A stretch of DNA of 64,000 bases, from contig NZ_CP027665.1 of the NCBI RefSeq assembly GCF_003008555.2, positions 682,001 to 746,000 of the forward strand. The letters are read 5' to 3'. Below the pieces are notes generated by a model, which was given only the letters and a program-made list of their open reading frames with translations, was not told the DNA's origin and did no database searches. The position numbers and the translations under genes are program-made. Within the stretch, counting starts at the first letter, position 1. Every line of letters starts with the position of its first letter. Positions 1-8,345 of the stretch are shown piece by piece. The DNA is from Pukyongiella litopenaei. Its GTDB lineage: Bacteria; Pseudomonadota; Alphaproteobacteria; Rhodobacterales; Rhodobacteraceae.

Positions 1-1630
1 CGTCGGTTTCCACCACGGGCGCGCGCAGATCGTCGGCCAGCGCCGCGCCCAGCGCCTTTTCATAGCCCGGCGCCACCTTCATCAGGTCGAGCACCTGACC
101 GCCTTCGGCGGTGTCGCGGGCGACCAGCTTGGCCAGCGCCGTCACCTCGGCCCGCAGCGCCCCGGCCTCGCCCTCGGCCTCGGACCGCTGGGCGCGGGCC
201 TCGGCCTCGCGCGATTGCGCCTCTGATCGGGCCTCGTCGGCGGCGGCCAGATCGGCCTCGGCCCTGCCGGCGGCCTCGGTCGCCTCGGCCTCGGCCCGCT
301 GCGCCGCCTCCTGCGCGGCGGCGGCGGCCTCCAGCGCGGCGCGGGCCTCGTCCATGGCCGAGCGGGCCTTGTCGGCCTCGGCCTCGGAACGGTCCAGCGT
401 CTTGCGGTTGTCCTCGACCAGCCGCTGCGCCGACTGGTGCCGGGCGGCCAGCCGCGCCACGTCCTCGGTTTCCTGCGACAGGGTTTCTTCGCGATCCTGC
501 AGAACGGCGGCGGCGTCGTGGGCCTCGGCCGCGGCCTGCGCGAGCCGGTCGTCATGGCCCTCGCCCGCCTTGGCCAGTTCGCGCGCCTCCCAGTCCAGGC
601 GTTCGATGGTTTCGCCCGCATCCCGGTTCAGCCCGGTTTCGCGTTCGATGTCATGTCCGAGCTGGCCGATGCGCGCCTCGAGCGTTTCGATCGCCTCGCG
701 GGCGCGGGCTTCCTCGTCGCTCAGCCGGTCGCGCTGCACCTGCAGGCGCTGCAACACCGCCGCGGCGATGGTTTCCTCTTCCCTGAGCGGCGGCACCGCC
801 TCGTCCGCCTCGGCCCGTGCGCCGGCCGCCTGCCGCGCCGCGGTTTCGGCCTGCGCCGCGGCGGTGACCCGGTCGCGCAGCGCCACATCCGCGCGGGACC
901 GCGCCTCGTCCGCCTCGGCCCAGCGGCGAAACAGCAGCATGCCCTCGGCCTGGCGCAGCGACTCGCCGATGGCGCGGTACCGCGCCGCCTGCCGGGCCTG
1001 CCGCGCCAGTTGCGACAGCTGCGCCGCAAGCTGTTCGATCACGTCATCGACGCGGGTGAGGTTGGCTTCGGCCGCCTTCAGCTTCAGCTCGGCCTCGTGC
1101 CGGCGCTGGTAGAGCCCGGAGATACCCGCCGCTTCCTCGAGGATCCGCCGCCGCGCCTTGGGCTTGGCGTTGATCAGTTCCGAGATCTGACCCTGCCGCA
1201 CCAGCGCCGGGGAATGGGCCCCGGTCGAGGCATCGGCAAACAGCATCTGGACATCGCGCGCGCGCACGTCCTTGGCGTTGGCCTTGTATGCGCTGCCCAC
1301 GTCGCGGGTGATGCGGCGCACGATTTCGAGCAGGTCACTGTCGTTGAACCCCGCCGGGGCCAGCCGTTCGGTATTGTCGATATGCAGCGACACCTCGGCG
1401 AAATTGCGGGCGGGCCGCGTCGCCGCGCCGGCAAAGATCACGTCCTCCATGCCGCCGCCGCGCATCGCGGTGGGGCGGTTTTCGCCCATCACCCAGCGCA
1501 GCGCCTCGAGCAGGTTGGACTTGCCGCAGCCGTTCGGCCCCACCACCCCGGTCAGACCATCGGCGATGATCAGTTCGGTGGGGTCGACAAAGCTCTTGAA
1601 CCCGGTCAGCCTGAGTTTGGTGAAGCGCAA
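1..1630 (-). CDS. smc: Chromosome segregation protein SMC, N-terminal part (cut by window edge)
   Basis: SMC is the ATPase core of the bacterial condensin that compacts and helps segregate the chromosome. The 543 visible residues give a typical SMC head start (MRFTKLRLTGFKSF), a Walker A motif GPNGCGKS at residues 31-38, and from about residue 170 onward a long Glu/Ala/Arg-rich stretch expected to form the first coiled-coil arm. The start is a TTG at 1630-1628, chosen because the alignment to the SMC N terminus begins exactly there and GAGG lies about six bases upstream. The gene runs off the left edge before the hinge, so hinge and C-terminal head are not seen. High alanine content in the coiled coil makes long false open frames on the other strand. 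Identification is secure. Confidence 0.95.
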   Translation of the reverse strand, partial: MRFTKLRLTGFKSFVDPTELIIADGLTGVVGPNGCGKSNLLEALRWVMGENRPTAMRGGGMEDVIFAGAATRPARNFAEVSLHIDNTERLAPAGFNDSDLLEIVRRITRDVGSAYKANAKDVRARDVQMLFADASTGAHSPALVRQGQISELINAKPKARRRILEEAAGISGLYQRRHEAELKLKAAEANLTRVDDVIEQLAAQLSQLARQARQAARYRAIGESLRQAEGMLLFRRWAEADEARSRADVALRDRVTAAAQAETAARQAAGARAEADEAVPPLREEETIAAAVLQRLQVQRDRLSDEEARAREAIETLEARIGQLGHDIERETGLNRDAGETIERLDWEARELAKAGEGHDDRLAQAAAEAHDAAAVLQDREETLSQETEDVARLAARHQSAQRLVEDNRKTLDRSEAEADKARSAMDEARAALEAAAAAQEAAQRAEAEATEAAGRAEADLAAADEARSEAQSREAEARAQRSEAEGEAGALRAEVTALAKLVARDTAEGGQVLDLMKVAPGYEKALGAALADDLRAPVVETD

Positions 1631-1843
1631 TCGCGGCCTCGTTTCTTTACTGCTCGGACCGAGTGTGCCGCCTCGCCCCACCCCGAGTCAACGGCGTTGC
1701 CGCTGCATCTGGTAAGGATGGCCGGGTTTTCCACAAGATATCGGCGCATTTCGCAAGGATAGTGGGAATTGGGGGTACAATTACACAACCGGTTTGGCCG
1801 GAATCGCCTGCGCAGCGCGCGAATCCGCGCCGTGGCCGCTTGT
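1631..1843. other. Intergenic region upstream of smc
   Basis: This 213-base gap separates smc from the lipoprotein gene, both on the minus strand. It is slightly less GC-rich than its surroundings. It should hold the smc promoter, but I could not pick a convincing -35/-10 pair. No RNA gene or repeat was seen. Confidence 0.5.
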
Positions 1844-2248
1844 TCAATAGGCGTCGCAGTCGAACTCGGAATAGGACCAGCCATCGGCGCTCGTGACCCA
1901 GGAATTCAGCTCCAGGCAGGAATAGGACACGGCCCCCGGCAGCGGCGGCACCGCCGCGCCGTCGCCGCAATCGAGCCGCCCCAGGATCACCGCCTGATCG
2001 CCGCCCAGCTGCACCACGTCGCAACCGCTGGCCTTTTCGATGGCAAATGCCGCGCGGGTTCGCAACTCGCCCATGCGCGGGGCGTATTGCGGGTTCACCC
2101 GAACCGCTTCGGCCAGCCCGTGTGCAATCCGCACGTCAAAGACGGACCCGGCCACGTCGAGCCGCCTGACCGGCGCATCGGCGAAATACCGGCCCGGCGC
2201 AGAACAGGCGCCGACCAGAAGCGACAGGATGATCAGACCGCGCCACAT
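1844..2248 (-). CDS. Small putative lipoprotein, unknown function
   Basis: A 134-residue protein whose N terminus (MWRGLIILSLLVGAC) is a short lipoprotein signal peptide with a lipobox LVGAC, cysteine at residue 15. It is therefore expected to be lipid-anchored on the periplasmic side. The mature part is small and holds three further cysteines (in the motifs SGCD, LDCGD and SCLEL) and a fourth near the end (FDCDAY), which could form disulfides. I do not recognise a family. It lies upstream of smc in the same direction with a gap of about 210 bases, so it is probably its own transcription unit. Confidence 0.75.
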   Translation of the reverse strand: MWRGLIILSLLVGACSAPGRYFADAPVRRLDVAGSVFDVRIAHGLAEAVRVNPQYAPRMGELRTRAAFAIEKASGCDVVQLGGDQAVILGRLDCGDGAAVPPLPGAVSYSCLELNSWVTSADGWSYSEFDCDAY

Positions 2249-2360
2249 GGCCCGATGCTGCCACCCCGGCCGTTAGCATCGCGTTAACGTCCTGCCGGTT
2301 GCAGCCCCCGGAATGCGGTCATATCATTTGACCAATTACCGCCACATGCCCGGACCGCCG

Positions 2361-3137
2361 ATGCCCTTCCAGAAGATCCAGCCCGAAAAGCTGTCATCCG
2401 CCGTGATCCGGCAGATCGAACTGCTGATCCTGCGCGGCATCCTGCGCCCCGGCGAACGGCTGCCGCCCGAACGCGACCTGTCCGAACGGCTGGGCGTCTC
2501 GCGCCCGTCGCTGCGCGCGGCGCTGGCCGAATTGCAGGACCAGGGGCTGCTGACCAGCCGGGCCGGCGCCGGGGTCTATGTGGCCGATGTGCTGGGGTCG
2601 GCCTTTTCCCCGGCGCTGATCCGGCTCTTTGGCACCCATGACGAAGCGGTGTTCGACTACCTGTCCTTCCGCCGCGATATCGAAGCCCTGGCCGCCGAAC
2701 GCGCGGCCCGGCTGGGCTCGGACAGCGACCTGGCGGTGATCGGCGCGATCATGGACAAGATGGTAGCCGCCCAGGCCAGCGGCTCCGAAGAAGAACAGGC
2801 GCGGCTGGACGCGCAGTTCCATTCCGCGATCATCGAGGCGGGCCACAACGTGGTGATGCTGCACATGATGCGGTCGATGTTCGACCTGTTGCGGCAGGGT
2901 GTTTTCTACAACCGGTCCGCCATGTTCCACCAGCCTGCCGCGCGCGACGCGTTGCTGGCCCAGCATCAGGCCATCAACACCGCCCTGCAGGCCCGCGCCC
3001 CCGAAGCCGCGCGCGCGGCGGTCGAGGCGCATCTGGATTTCGTCGCCGCCGCACTGCGCGATCAGCGCAGCGCCGAGCGCAACGAGGCCATCGCCCGCCA
3101 GCGGCTGGAACAGGAAACCGGCCCGCGCCGGGACTGA
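2361..3137 (+). CDS. FadR/PdhR-type GntR family transcriptional regulator
   Basis: A 258-residue DNA-binding regulator. The N-terminal winged helix-turn-helix (about residues 8-75, with the GntR signature ERDLSERLGVSRPSLRAALAEL) is followed by an all-helical FCD ligand-binding domain. That domain keeps the usual histidines (FHSAII, QHQAI, EAHLDF) that hold a metal and a small carboxylate effector. The start MPFQKIQPEK was chosen because the fold begins there; upstream in-frame ATGs at 2313 and 2346 would add a non-conserved tail. An ACCAATT half-site resembling PdhR/LldR-type operators lies at 2331-2337, consistent with autoregulation, but its left arm is missing. No metabolic gene sits beside it (smc side is divergent, ATP synthase is convergent), so the regulon cannot be read from context. 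Confidence 0.85.
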   Translation: MPFQKIQPEKLSSAVIRQIELLILRGILRPGERLPPERDLSERLGVSRPSLRAALAELQDQGLLTSRAGAGVYVADVLGSAFSPALIRLFGTHDEAVFDYLSFRRDIEALAAERAARLGSDSDLAVIGAIMDKMVAAQASGSEEEQARLDAQFHSAIIEAGHNVVMLHMMRSMFDLLRQGVFYNRSAMFHQPAARDALLAQHQAINTALQARAPEAARAAVEAHLDFVAAALRDQRSAERNEAIARQRLEQETGPRRD

Positions 3138-3176
3138 ACCGTCAGGAATGGCGGCGATTCATCATGCCGGAAACGA

Positions 3177-3202
3177 AGAACCCGGCCGCGGGGGCCGGGT
3201 TC
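3177..3202 (-). terminator. Terminator of the F0 ATP synthase operon
   Basis: Perfect 10-bp stem (3178-3187 pairing with 3193-3202, 5-base loop). Read on the minus strand it is followed by TTCTTCGTTT, so it best serves atpF. The regulator gene converges on the same hairpin and may use it too. Confidence 0.7.
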
Positions 3203-3267
3203 GGATGGTTCGGGTCACCCCCGTTCCATCAAAGCTGTGTCAGCGAAACCTGATCGGTGAATACCGA

Positions 3268-3840
3268 TCAGTGAAGCTTGGCTTCCACGTCCTTGATCGA
3301 CTCTTCGATCAGGCGGTTGCTGTCATCGGCGGTCATCTGCCCGGCGATCACTTCGCGCGCGGTCGCCACGGCGATGCTGATCGCCTGGTCGCGCACGTCC
3401 TTGACCGCGGCGGCTTCGGCCGAGGCGATCTGGTCCTCTGCCGCCTGCAGACGGCGCGCGATCGACGAGTCCAGGTCCTGCTTGGCCTGTTCCGCCGCGA
3501 TCGAGGCCTCTTCGCGGGCGGTCGCGACGATCCGGTCGGCCTGCGCCTGCACTTCCTTCTGCTTGCGCTCGTAGGAGGCCAGCAGGCTCTGCGCCTCTTC
3601 GCGCAGGGTGCGGGCCTCGTCCAGTTCGGACTGGATGCCTGCGGCGCGCTTGTCGAGCATGCCACCCAGCAACGACGGCACCTTGAAGTAGAGCAGCACG
3701 CCGATAAAGAGCAGGAAGGCTAGCAGAACCACGAAGTTGGTGTTGGACAGCGAGACGAACGGCCCGCTTGCGGCCAGCGCCGGGCCGGTGGCCAGCAGCG
3801 ACGGGGTCAGGACAAGGGCAAGTTTGCGCATCGGTCTCAT
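3268..3840 (-). CDS. atpF: F0F1 ATP synthase subunit b
   Basis: Peripheral-stalk subunit b of the proton-driven ATP synthase: one membrane anchor and a long helical stalk that ties F0 to the F1 crown. The 190-residue product has a hydrophobic N-terminal leader-like segment, a main transmembrane helix at about residues 34-54 ([17 protein letters not shown]) and a charged, heptad-like helix to the end. Its ATG overlaps the TGA of atpX (ATGA), so the two stalk subunits are translationally coupled; an ATG three codons further in is possible. Last gene of the F0 operon, followed by a strong hairpin at 3177-3202. Having both b and b' is the pattern of photosynthetic bacteria and alphaproteobacteria. 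Confidence 0.95.
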   Translation of the reverse strand: MRPMRKLALVLTPSLLATGPALAASGPFVSLSNTNFVVLLAFLLFIGVLLYFKVPSLLGGMLDKRAAGIQSELDEARTLREEAQSLLASYERKQKEVQAQADRIVATAREEASIAAEQAKQDLDSSIARRLQAAEDQIASAEAAAVKDVRDQAISIAVATAREVIAGQMTADDSNRLIEESIKDVEAKLH

Positions 3841-4409
3841 CCTTTCATCCGCGTGTCGACGGCGGCCGCGATCGCGTCGGCATCCGCCTTGCCGCCCAGC
3901 GCCGAAACCAGCGCCCCGGCGGTATCGCCCGCCACCGAACGCACGCTTTCGATCGCGCCGGCGCGGATTGCCGCGATTGCCTTTTCAGATTCGGCCGACT
4001 TCGCGGCGATCTCGGCATCGGCCTTGGCGATGGCGTCGTCCAGTTCGCCCTGGATCTCGGCACGTGCCTCGGCGACGATGCGGGCCGCTTCGACGCGGGC
4101 ATCGGCCAGCGCCTTTTCATAGGCCGTTTCCGCCTCGGCCGCCCGGGCCTTGAGATCCTCGGCGGTGGCGATGTCATTGGTGATGGTGCCCTGGCGGTCG
4201 GCGAGGATGCCGGCAATGCGCGGCAGCGCGACCCGCGACAGGATCAGGTAGATCACGACCAGCGTGACCACGAGCCAGAAGATCTGGTTCGGAAAGCTCG
4301 AGAAATCGAGCTGCGGCATGCCCGGCGCCGCGTCGGCAGCGGCGTGGGCGTCCACGCCGATGGCATCGGCCAGGCCTTCGCCGGTGGCGGTGTGCGATTC
4401 GTTTGCCAT
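3837..4409 (-). CDS. atpX: F0F1 ATP synthase subunit b'
   Basis: Second, diverged peripheral-stalk subunit (b'), which pairs with b to form a heterodimeric stalk. The 190-residue product has a polar N-terminal extension, a transmembrane helix at about residues 44-62 ([17 protein letters not shown]) and a long charged helix. The ATG at 4409 was chosen over an upstream ATG because GGAGGAC precedes it at good spacing. Its TGA overlaps the atpF start. The gene is also called atpG or atpF2 in some genomes. Confidence 0.93.
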   Translation of the reverse strand: MANESHTATGEGLADAIGVDAHAAADAAPGMPQLDFSSFPNQIFWLVVTLVVIYLILSRVALPRIAGILADRQGTITNDIATAEDLKARAAEAETAYEKALADARVEAARIVAEARAEIQGELDDAIAKADAEIAAKSAESEKAIAAIRAGAIESVRSVAGDTAGALVSALGGKADADAIAAAVDTRMKG

Positions 4410-4497
4410 CTCGGTCCTCCGGGTATCTGTTGCCTGCACCGGGCAGCACGCGTCGATCGCGCCCCGCCCGGCCGTAAGGATGAAGGTCCGTCTTGTC

Positions 4498-4734
4498 TTA
4501 GACGGCGAACATCAGCAGCAGCGCCACGAGGAACGAGAAGATCCCCAGGGCTTCGGAGAACGCGATACCGATGAACATGGTCGCGGTCTGGCCGCCGGCT
4601 GCCGACGGGTTGCGCAGGGCGCCGGACAGGAAGTTGCCCACGACGTGGCCCACACCGACCGCTGCACCGCCCATGCCCGTACAGGCCAGACCCGCGCCGA
4701 TGTAAGCACCCATTTGTACGATATCGCCTTCCAT
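4498..4734 (-). CDS. atpE: F0F1 ATP synthase subunit c
   Basis: Ring-forming proteolipid that carries protons through F0. The 78-residue product is a hairpin of two membrane helices: the first has the glycine-rich pattern [15 protein letters not shown], and the second holds the proton-binding carboxylate Glu61 in AFSEALGIF. The surrounding residues fit a proton rather than a sodium site. The start at 4734 is preceded by GTAAGGAGAGAAATC, a strong ribosome site, as expected for the most abundant subunit. A longer in-frame reading upstream lacks similarity and was not used. Confidence 0.96.
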   Translation of the reverse strand: MEGDIVQMGAYIGAGLACTGMGGAAVGVGHVVGNFLSGALRNPSAAGGQTATMFIGIAFSEALGIFSFLVALLLMFAV

Positions 4735-4813
4735 GATTTCTCTCCTTACGATGGAATGGTTCGATTTTCGGGACGCGCCGGTCCGGCACGCCATGACATG
4801 TGTTTGACCGCCC

Positions 4814-5584
4814 CTAGTGGTGCGGATGCAGGGCATCCTTCAGGTAGACGCAGGTCAGGATCGCGAAAACATAGGCCTGGATGAACGACACCAGCGTTTC
4901 CAGAGCGTAGATCGCGGTGATCGCGGCAATCGACAGCGGCGCAATCGCGGTGACGGCGGCAAAGGCCGCGAACACCTTGATCACCGCGTGACCGGCCATC
5001 ATGTTGCCGGCAAGTCGGATCGAGTGGCTAACCGGGCGGACAAAGTAGGAAATCACCTCGATGATCGCCAGGATCGGCCGCAGCGGCAGCGGCGCCGAGC
5101 TGATCCAGAACAGTTTCAGAAAGCTGAACCCGTGCAGCACGAAACCGAGGATCGTCACCGCCAGGAACACCGCAACCGCCATCACCGCGGTCACGGCGAT
5201 GTGGCTGGTGGTGGTGAACGACATCGGGATCAGGCCCAGGAAGTTGGCGCAGACGATGAACATGAACAGGGTCATGATGTAGGGGAAGTATTTCACCCCG
5301 TCCTTGCCGGCCACGTCCTCGACCATCTTGTAGACGAAACCATAGGCCAGTTCGGCGATCGACTGGCCGCGCGACGGCACGATGGCCCGCTTCGAGGTGG
5401 CCAGCACCAGCAGCACGAGGATCGCCAGGACCGCGATACCCATCCACAGGGTCACGTTGGTGGGCGTGTACCAGGCGATGGTGTCGCCACCGAACAGCGG
5501 CTTCACGATGAACTGGTCCATCGGGTGGAAGACCAGCCCGCCCTCTTCTGCAGCGTGTTCTGCCGCTTGCGCTTCGCTCGCCAC
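4814..5584 (-). CDS. atpB: F0F1 ATP synthase subunit a
   Basis: Membrane subunit that forms the two proton half-channels next to the c ring. The 256-residue product has five to six membrane helices and carries the essential arginine in the helix [14 protein letters not shown], followed by the conserved [17 protein letters not shown] segment near the C terminus. It starts two bases after the atpI stop and is followed by atpE after a gap of about 80 bases. Length and motifs are normal. Confidence 0.96.
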   Translation of the reverse strand: MASEAQAAEHAAEEGGLVFHPMDQFIVKPLFGGDTIAWYTPTNVTLWMGIAVLAILVLLVLATSKRAIVPSRGQSIAELAYGFVYKMVEDVAGKDGVKYFPYIMTLFMFIVCANFLGLIPMSFTTTSHIAVTAVMAVAVFLAVTILGFVLHGFSFLKLFWISSAPLPLRPILAIIEVISYFVRPVSHSIRLAGNMMAGHAVIKVFAAFAAVTAIAPLSIAAITAIYALETLVSFIQAYVFAILTCVYLKDALHPHH

Positions 5585-5586
5585 TG

Positions 5587-5934
5587 TCAGCCCCTCTCGT
5601 TTCCGTCTCCGGCGTTACCGGATTGCCCCGGCCCCGCCTGTTTCTCTGCCTCGATCTCTCGCGCGCTGCGCAGCATCGTCTTGATGCCGGCGGCGAGGCC
5701 GAACAACGTGAACAGCACCAGGAATATCGGGAGCGTCCCGAACAGGCTGTCCAGCCCGTACCCGATGCCAAAGCCGATCCCCAGACCGACCACAAGCTCG
5801 ATCACCATCCGCCAGGCTAGATGCGCCTGGGAATAATGTTTGTCGGTGTGGGATTTCGCGTCCTCGCCCTTGCGAAGCCCGGCGAGCCGCTCCTCAAGCT
5901 GCGCCATGCGCTGCTTTCGGTCCTCGTCGCTCAC
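5587..5934 (-). CDS. atpI: ATP synthase protein I (AtpI/AtpZ-type F0 assembly factor)
   Basis: First gene of the F0 operon. AtpI-type proteins help assemble the c ring. This 115-residue version has a charged N terminus and two membrane helices (about residues 42-60 and 65-85) with glycine repeats ([17 protein letters not shown]). Two GTG codons compete as start. The one at 5934 was preferred because GAGGGATCCGCAG precedes it, giving AGGG at good spacing; the other, at 5949, has no visible ribosome site. The promoter of the whole operon should lie in the gap to the ArsR gene. Confidence 0.85.
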   Translation of the reverse strand: MSDEDRKQRMAQLEERLAGLRKGEDAKSHTDKHYSQAHLAWRMVIELVVGLGIGFGIGYGLDSLFGTLPIFLVLFTLFGLAAGIKTMLRSAREIEAEKQAGPGQSGNAGDGNERG

Positions 5935-6003
5935 CTGCGGATCCCTCACGCTTATTCGGGGATGGTGCTAGTTGCAGGGGCGGCAAGAGTCAATGGCGGC
6001 GAA

Positions 6004-6023
6004 ACAGATCAGGAATGATCTGT
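6004..6023. promoter_or_regulatory. Inverted repeat, 7-bp arms, possible operator
   Basis: ACAGATC and GATCTGT separated by six bases. It lies near the expected promoter of the F0 operon and about 185 bases before the ArsR start. Could also be a small hairpin. Confidence 0.4.
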
Positions 6024-6030
6024 AACTCAC

Positions 6031-6050
6031 TAAATTACCGTGATAATTTA
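6031..6050. promoter_or_regulatory. AT-rich inverted repeat, 7-bp arms, possible ArsR operator
   Basis: TAAATTA and TAATTTA separated by six bases, the same 7-6-7 geometry as the repeat seven bases upstream. AT-rich imperfect or perfect palindromes of this size are typical of winged-helix repressors, so the ArsR protein at 6208 is the first suspect. Confidence 0.45.
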
Positions 6051-6095
6051 TGGAATCAGCATGATCCGTCGCCCGATAGCAGCCCCGCGGCATAT

Positions 6096-6111
6096 TCAAC
6101 CGAACGGTTGA
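6096..6111. promoter_or_regulatory. Palindrome TCAACCG-aa-CGGTTGA, possible operator
   Basis: Perfect 7-bp arms around a two-base centre, about 97 bases upstream of the ArsR start. The ACCGAACGGT core resembles operators of TetR-type repressors, but no TetR gene is in the window. Confidence 0.4.
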
Positions 6112-6207
6112 CGATCCGCCCCGGCGCCTTCTACACCGGCACTCAACCGGGTGCCGCCCTCGTTCCCGGCCGCCCGAACCGACCGAAGCAGCCAGCCGGG
6201 CCCTTGC

Positions 6208-6570
6208 ATGATCACCCCTCTCGACACCGTGTTCTCTGCCTTGTCCGATCCGACGCGGCGCGAGATACTGGCGATGCTGCTCGAGGATGACATGGCCGTC
6301 ACCGACGTGGCCGCGCCGTTCGACATGAGCCTGGCAGCCATTTCCAAGCATCTGGGCATTCTGGCCGCGGCCGGGCTGATCAGCCAGGAGAAACGCGGCC
6401 GGGTGAAATGGTGCAAGCTGGAACCGGATGCGCTGCGCGAGGCCAGCGTCTGGATGCAGGGGTTCGGGCAGTTCGAACCGGTGCATCTCGACGCGTTCGA
6501 GCGGTTCCTGGCGGTCGAATTGCTGGCGGTCGAATCGAAAGACGGGAACGAACCAGCCCCGGAAGACTGA
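6208..6570 (+). CDS. ArsR family winged-helix transcriptional regulator
   Basis: A 120-residue regulator of the metal-independent ArsR subgroup that usually sits beside SRPBCC (AHSA1-like) proteins. The helix-turn-helix is clear: SALSDPTRREILAML at the start, then MSLAAISKHLGILAAAGLI as recognition helix. There is no CxC or other obvious metal site; the single cysteine (VKWCKLEP) stands alone. The ATG at 6208 begins the family alignment. The next gene, on the same strand after a gap of about 100 bases, is an SRPBCC protein, which matches the common ArsR-SRPBCC pairing. Confidence 0.85.
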   Translation: MITPLDTVFSALSDPTRREILAMLLEDDMAVTDVAAPFDMSLAAISKHLGILAAAGLISQEKRGRVKWCKLEPDALREASVWMQGFGQFEPVHLDAFERFLAVELLAVESKDGNEPAPED

Positions 6571-6667
6571 CCGCCCGAACCCGCCCTGTTTAGGGCAAAC
6601 ACGGCGCTCATGGTAACATGCCACCCTGCATAGCTGCATTCGATTGAGTCAAAGGCGGGGTAAATTT

Positions 6668-7138
6668 ATGATAACGGTTCTGAAAATCACCCTCGCGGCG
6701 CTGGCCGCGGTTTCACCTCTGGCCGCATGGGCCGAGCAATACGCGGTCGAGCGGTCGCTGCAAATCACGTCGTCGCCGGACGCGGCCTGGAACCTGATCG
6801 GTGACTTCTGCGATATCGATGACTGGCACCCGGCGGTCAGCACCTGCGAACTCAAGGTCATTGACGGCGCGCTGCACCGCATCCTTGCCACGACCGACGG
6901 CGCAAAGCTGGTCGAAAAGCGCGTCGCGTCCGAGCCGGGGCATTCCTACACCTACCGGATCACGGATTCGCCGCTTCCGGTCGAGAAATATACCGCAACG
7001 CTTTCGATCACGCGGGGAGACAGCTCGACGATCACCTGGTCGGGCCGGTTTTCCTCGGATGATCCGCAGTCAGAAGCCCTGATAGCCGGGATCTACGAAA
7101 CCGGGCTGGCGGCGATCCGGGACCAGCTTTCGCAATAG
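6668..7138 (+). CDS. Secreted SRPBCC (START-like) family protein
   Basis: A 156-residue protein with a cleavable signal peptide (ITVLKITLAALAAVSPLAAWA, cut after AWA) followed by an SRPBCC fold: YAVERSLQITSSPDAAWNLIGDF, then DWHPAVSTCEL, and a C-terminal helix YETGLAAIRDQL. This fold makes a hydrophobic cavity for lipids or aromatic ligands; family members act as binding proteins or polyketide cyclases. Export to the periplasm is unusual, as most relatives are cytoplasmic. The ATG at 6668 is preferred over a TTG at 6644 because AGGCGGGG precedes it and the signal peptide starts there. The ligand is unknown. Confidence 0.75.
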   Translation: MITVLKITLAALAAVSPLAAWAEQYAVERSLQITSSPDAAWNLIGDFCDIDDWHPAVSTCELKVIDGALHRILATTDGAKLVEKRVASEPGHSYTYRITDSPLPVEKYTATLSITRGDSSTITWSGRFSSDDPQSEALIAGIYETGLAAIRDQLSQ

Positions 7139-7201
7139 CCGGACCGCCCCTTCGGGCAGGATCGGCCTGCCGCCTCATCGCGGCCGGTATGGATGCCTTT
7201 G

Positions 7202-7224
7202 TCCGGGGCGATGGCCGCCCCGGA
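7202..7224. terminator. Hairpin between convergent genes, probable terminator
   Basis: Perfect 8-bp stem (7202-7209 with 7217-7224, 7-base loop) between the SRPBCC gene and the nucleoside permease gene, which converge here. No clear T-run on either side, so it may be a weak or Rho-assisted terminator. Confidence 0.4.
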
Positions 7225-7250
7225 ATTGCGTTGAGACGGGGATGACGGCC

Positions 7251-8264
7251 CTATTCGGTGGCGGGCACCCCGTCTTTCCAGCTGTCCCAGTTTTCGATGA
7301 TCGCCTGGGCGAGACCGTTGCCGACCCGGAACGCGTTCTCGGTGGCCGGGCCGAACCCGCCCGAGTCCGCGCCCAGCGAGTCCGCCGCGCCCTGCCCGTC
7401 CGCCTGCCGGTCGAAATTCGACGCGGTGCGCAGAACGGCGATACGGTCGAAATCCACCCGCCCTGCCCGGGCGGCGCGCTGAAGCGCGGTGAGCGTCGCA
7501 TTGTCTTCCATCTGCGAGGTGCAATAGACGCCTTTGCCATCGGTCAGGGCGGCAACCCGGCTCTCCATTTCCTGCGCGATGATGCGGCCGTGCCAGTAGG
7601 TGTCCGCAGATACGGTGTCGCACAGGCTGACCGCGGGCGCGGCCTGCGCCGCCGCCTCGGTATATTGCGCCCGGTATTCCGCCGCCCGATCGCTGTCGGC
7701 CAGTTCGGTCGCCTCGGTCAGCTTCAGCGCCTGCTGTGCCAGGTCGGGGTTCAGCGCGAACATCTCGGTGCCGGCGGTCCAGCCGCCCTCGGCGCCCGGC
7801 TCGGAGGTCCCCAAGGTCAGCGCCCCGGTGTCCCAGCCCTGCGGTATCTCGCGCGGGTCGATCTGGTGACGCAACCCGCCATCGACCGCATACCGCGCCC
7901 AATGCGCCGATCCCAGCGTGCCATGTTCGGGGTCCACCCCCGCGATGCCCGCGATCAGGACATAGCTTTGACGCAGGTCCACCCTGTCGCTCAGCGCCAC
8001 CGCCGCGACGGAACTGGCGGCATTGCCAAAGCCCATCGTCGTGGTCATCACGCACAGGTCGTCATCGCAGGACAGCGCGGGCGCGCTTTCGGGCAGGCCG
8101 GGGATCGCGATCTCTTGGCTCAGCGACCGGTTTTCCAGCCATGGTTTGGTCTCGCCGCCGAACATGGTGATCACCAGCACCTTGGGCGCCGGAACGTCCT
8201 GCGCCATCGCTGCCAGCGGCAAGGCCGATGCCAGCGCGGCAACCGCAACGGATTTCAAAGCCAT
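7251..8264 (-). CDS. Purine nucleoside permease (NUP family), exported
   Basis: A 337-residue protein of the NUP family (PF06516), named after fungal purine nucleoside transporters, although bacterial members look like soluble exported nucleoside-phosphorylase-fold proteins. A signal peptide (ALKSVAVAALASALPLAAMAQ) leads into PKVLVITMFGGETKPWLEN, the glycine-rich GIAGVDPEHGTLGSAHWARY block and the C-terminal ATENAFRVGNGLAQAIIENW block. The ATG at 8264 is chosen because AAAGGATCC precedes it. It is probably periplasmic and involved in nucleoside binding or salvage. Substrate is not visible from sequence. Confidence 0.8.
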   Translation of the reverse strand: MALKSVAVAALASALPLAAMAQDVPAPKVLVITMFGGETKPWLENRSLSQEIAIPGLPESAPALSCDDDLCVMTTTMGFGNAASSVAAVALSDRVDLRQSYVLIAGIAGVDPEHGTLGSAHWARYAVDGGLRHQIDPREIPQGWDTGALTLGTSEPGAEGGWTAGTEMFALNPDLAQQALKLTEATELADSDRAAEYRAQYTEAAAQAAPAVSLCDTVSADTYWHGRIIAQEMESRVAALTDGKGVYCTSQMEDNATLTALQRAARAGRVDFDRIAVLRTASNFDRQADGQGAADSLGADSGGFGPATENAFRVGNGLAQAIIENWDSWKDGVPATE

Positions 8265-8345
8265 TTCGGATCCTTTCATCTCGACGGGCAAACTGCGCGT
8301 CCCCGAGCAATCTCTAGCAACATCGCGGCAAGTTCCGCAATGCCG

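Larger units (their letters stand above)
5935..6207. other. Divergent intergenic region with three palindromes
   Basis: This 273-base gap holds the promoters of the F0 operon (minus) and of the ArsR regulator (plus). It is AT-richer than the flanks around 6000-6060 and carries three separate inverted repeats, listed individually. No small gene was seen. Confidence 0.6.
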
